A stretch of 64,000 nucleotides of DNA from Brevinematales bacterium (lineage in GTDB: Bacteria; Spirochaetota; Brevinematia; Brevinematales; GWF1-51-8), in contig JABLXV010000032.1 of assembly GCA_013177895.1 (NCBI GenBank), positions 23,643 through 87,642 on the forward strand. Reading direction: 5' to 3'. Positions within the stretch are counted from its first letter, which is position 1. Each line of letters starts with the position of its first letter. The notes beneath the pieces are model-generated. The model searched no databases. It saw only the letters and a list, made by a program, of their open reading frames with translations, and was not told where the DNA came from. Made by a program: the position numbers and the translations under genes. This document shows positions 62,347-64,000 of this stretch, in pieces.

Positions 62347-63874
62347 ATGAAACTCAATCGCAGCCTATCATTTCGTCTTCTGAGCGCCCTGTTTATCGCT
62401 TTTACATTGGTAGTCTTTTTATTTCAACTTCCCGCGTATCTAGTTTTCTATCCGCGGTATCAGGAATTCATCCTCCGAAATTTTTACCAGACCGTTTCTC
62501 AAAAAACTGCCGGGCAACTGGACTCGTTTTTGAATGCGCGTTTTAATGTTTTGAAATTCGCCTATCAGGAAAACGAAATAAAGAATATTCTGAATAATCC
62601 CTACGCCCCGAATGTAAAAGAAATGCTTGAAGACACATGGTTGATTACAAAAAATTATTCAGGAAACTCCCTGCTCGTTGTGCATCTTACCAAACAGATA
62701 TTTATCGACGGACAATACGGGGGGACGCTTAACCCGAAAAACCAGTCCGACCAGTGGTATTTCCGTCTCTCTGTTACTAATTATCAATACGTGATATTTA
62801 CCGACTGGCACCAAATCCTGAAATATCCTTATGTCTGGCTTCTTAATATCATCAGGACTCCCGATGCTGAGCTTGGAGTCATCGGTTTCGGAATTGAAAT
62901 CAGCGAGCTTTTGGATTATCTCAGGCATGGGGACGACGATCTGAATTCTACCGGCGCCGGGGAGGACGCATTCCAGATCATGCTGGTTGACTCTGAAGGA
63001 AGGATAAAAGTAAAAAAAGGGATGCTTTTCTACGATGGAGAGAATTTTTTCGATGGTCTCGACCCCGAATCGGTGGGAGATTGGAAGAACTGGGACAATA
63101 TCCATCAGGTATATAAAAAAGACGGTACAGTATACTATTATTCCGCGCTCCCTTTGATCTCCACAAAGGACACCCCTTCGCCGTGGTATTTGATCTGCGG
63201 GGTTTCCGATCAGGTTCTTTACGGCAGCGTAAGATGGCAGATTTTAATATACTTTATCGGTATACTGTTTCTCTATATGGGATTTATCATTTTTGCATCG
63301 GTAATTATATCTAAAATGGTGATTAAGCGTCTATCGTTACTCTCGTTCGCCGTCGAGGCTATCGCGCAGAATAAGCTGGATACCCGCCTCCCCGAGGGTT
63401 CCGCCGATGAAATCGGCCGCCTGACGGAGAACATTTCGAAGATCAAGGATAATATTTCCGAATACCACAACCATCTCAACGATGTTATCCGCGCGCGGAC
63501 GGAGGAACTTCAATTCGCGCTCACCAAACTCGAGCAGAAGGAGGAGTTGGCACGGCATGAAATCCTTTTCGCCGCGTCGATACAACAAGGTCTCATCCCT
63601 CCGCCTATCACATGGGGCAACCTGTCGGTCTCGTCCTATATCCGCCAGATGGAGCAGATCGGCGGTGATATTATCGATGTGATGGAGACCGGCGAACAGC
63701 TTGTCACCTATCTCGCGGATATTTCAGGCCACGGTATCCCCGCGTCTATGATCAGTATGCTGACAAAGATTGCATTCCTTTACGCCATCCAGAACGAGGA
63801 AAATATCATCGAGATCGCGAAGGAAGTCAACCAGAAAATCCATTTCCTGATAAACCGCCAGGAAATTAAATATA
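62347..63874 (+). pseudogene. Membrane SpoIIE-type phosphatase gene truncated by an IS
   Basis: Encodes about 509 codons: membrane helix (about 12-34), an extracytoplasmic sensor region (about 35-300, Cache-like), membrane helix 2 (about 303-327), HAMP (about 328-385), coiled coil, and the start of a SpoIIE/PP2C domain (LFAASIQQGLIPPP; GGDIIDVMETGEQLVTYLADISGHGIPASMI) with its first Asp-Gly ligands. It should continue for roughly 100 more residues, but the IS at 63875 interrupts it after NRQEIKY; translation would run ten codons into the IS to a stop at 63906. Start at 62347 follows AAGGA. Confidence 0.88.
63871..63874. repeat. Possible target site duplication TATA
   Basis: Four bases before the second IS copy; TATA also fits the TWWA pattern of the TTAA site of copy 1. 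The other flank lies beyond the window, so it is not confirmed. Confidence 0.5.
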
Positions 63875-64000
63875 GGGCAGTTCTAAAAACTCACCCGAAA
63901 TTATAGAAATAGTGTAAAGTATGATAAAATCATAGTCAAAGAAACGAGGGACGGCTATGACGAAAATCAAGAAAAAAGACCGCGGACTGTTCGAGTATGA
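63875..64000 (+). mobile_element. Second IS5-type copy, left 126 bp (continues past window end)
   Basis: Starts GGGCAGTTCTAAAAAC and is identical to 43379-43504 over all 126 bases. It includes the ATG at 63957 of the transposase upstream frame. Orientation is the same as copy 1. Confidence 0.97.

Noticed and set aside
1..64000. tRNA or rRNA genes
   Set aside because: No cloverleaf-like GGTTC(A/G)A/T context or rRNA-like sequence was noticed in the short intergenic gaps; a covariance-model scan was not possible.

Overview
The window looks like chromosomal DNA from a spirochaete or a close relative with roughly 50% GC. The main support is a pair of FlaA-type periplasmic flagellar sheath proteins (46845-48388), backed by FliS, lipoproteins with relaxed lipoboxes, bactofilin and FapA-like (DUF342) proteins, and many c-di-GMP or GAF signalling proteins. 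The exact lineage cannot be named from the sequence alone. About 55 genes are packed tightly, often with overlapping or 4-bp-overlap junctions. I saw no rRNA, tRNA or CRISPR array, and no gene-free stretch longer than 300 bp.

Layout. 1-2253: end of rho, a sugar O-acetyltransferase and a DUF1349 protein. 2263-12160: nitrogen assimilation, with gltD, gltB and glnA on the minus strand and a divergent sigma-54 activator with two GAF domains. 12157-21411: a long minus-strand run (lipoprotein, aroQ, TPR protein, exported protein, Xaa-Pro peptidase, efp, accB-like, accC, Asp23, AmaP, diguanylate cyclase). Its core resembles the efp-accB-accC-asp23 order of Gram-positive bacteria. The accB product lacks the biotinylated lysine. 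21707-30452: a HAMP membrane protein, rpoN, a Jag_N/FapA protein, a coiled-coil protein, bactofilin, pdxA, a YihY-family membrane protein and a slipin. 30603-36592: a four-gene cluster of fliS, a very acidic repeat protein, a GAF protein with a degenerate GGDEF domain and a short FapA protein, behind a possible sigma-28 promoter. 36692-41274: a CoA-disulfide reductase/NADH oxidase-type enzyme behind a perfect palindrome, a small membrane protein and an adenosylcobalamin-dependent ribonucleotide reductase.

41298-46749 is a minus-strand operon encoding a WD40 lipoprotein, a PilZ protein, a K+ channel and a stand-alone cyclic-nucleotide-binding protein. An IS5-type element (43379-44812, TTAA target duplication) splits the PilZ gene. 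Removing it restores one open frame of 415 codons. 46845-51089 holds two flaA genes, panD, a lipoprotein and a DUF1015 protein. 51282-58500 holds a PD-(D/E)XK-type protein with 21-bp repeats, then rdgB, a family 4 uracil-DNA glycosylase, priA, mrdA (PBP2) and rodA, combining nucleotide-pool and DNA repair with rod-shape wall synthesis. 58562-64000 holds small proteins, a channel with an abnormal selectivity filter, a YkgJ-type protein and a membrane SpoIIE-type phosphatase cut by a second copy of the same IS at 63875.

The points most worth following up are the lysine-less BCCP beside accC, the fliS/acidic-scaffold/FapA cluster, the PilZ-K+ channel-cNBD operon broken by the IS, the odd channel filter, and the palindrome at the oxidoreductase promoter. 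Start codons were moved inside the longest reading frames where a Shine-Dalgarno sequence decided the case. These are stated per entry.
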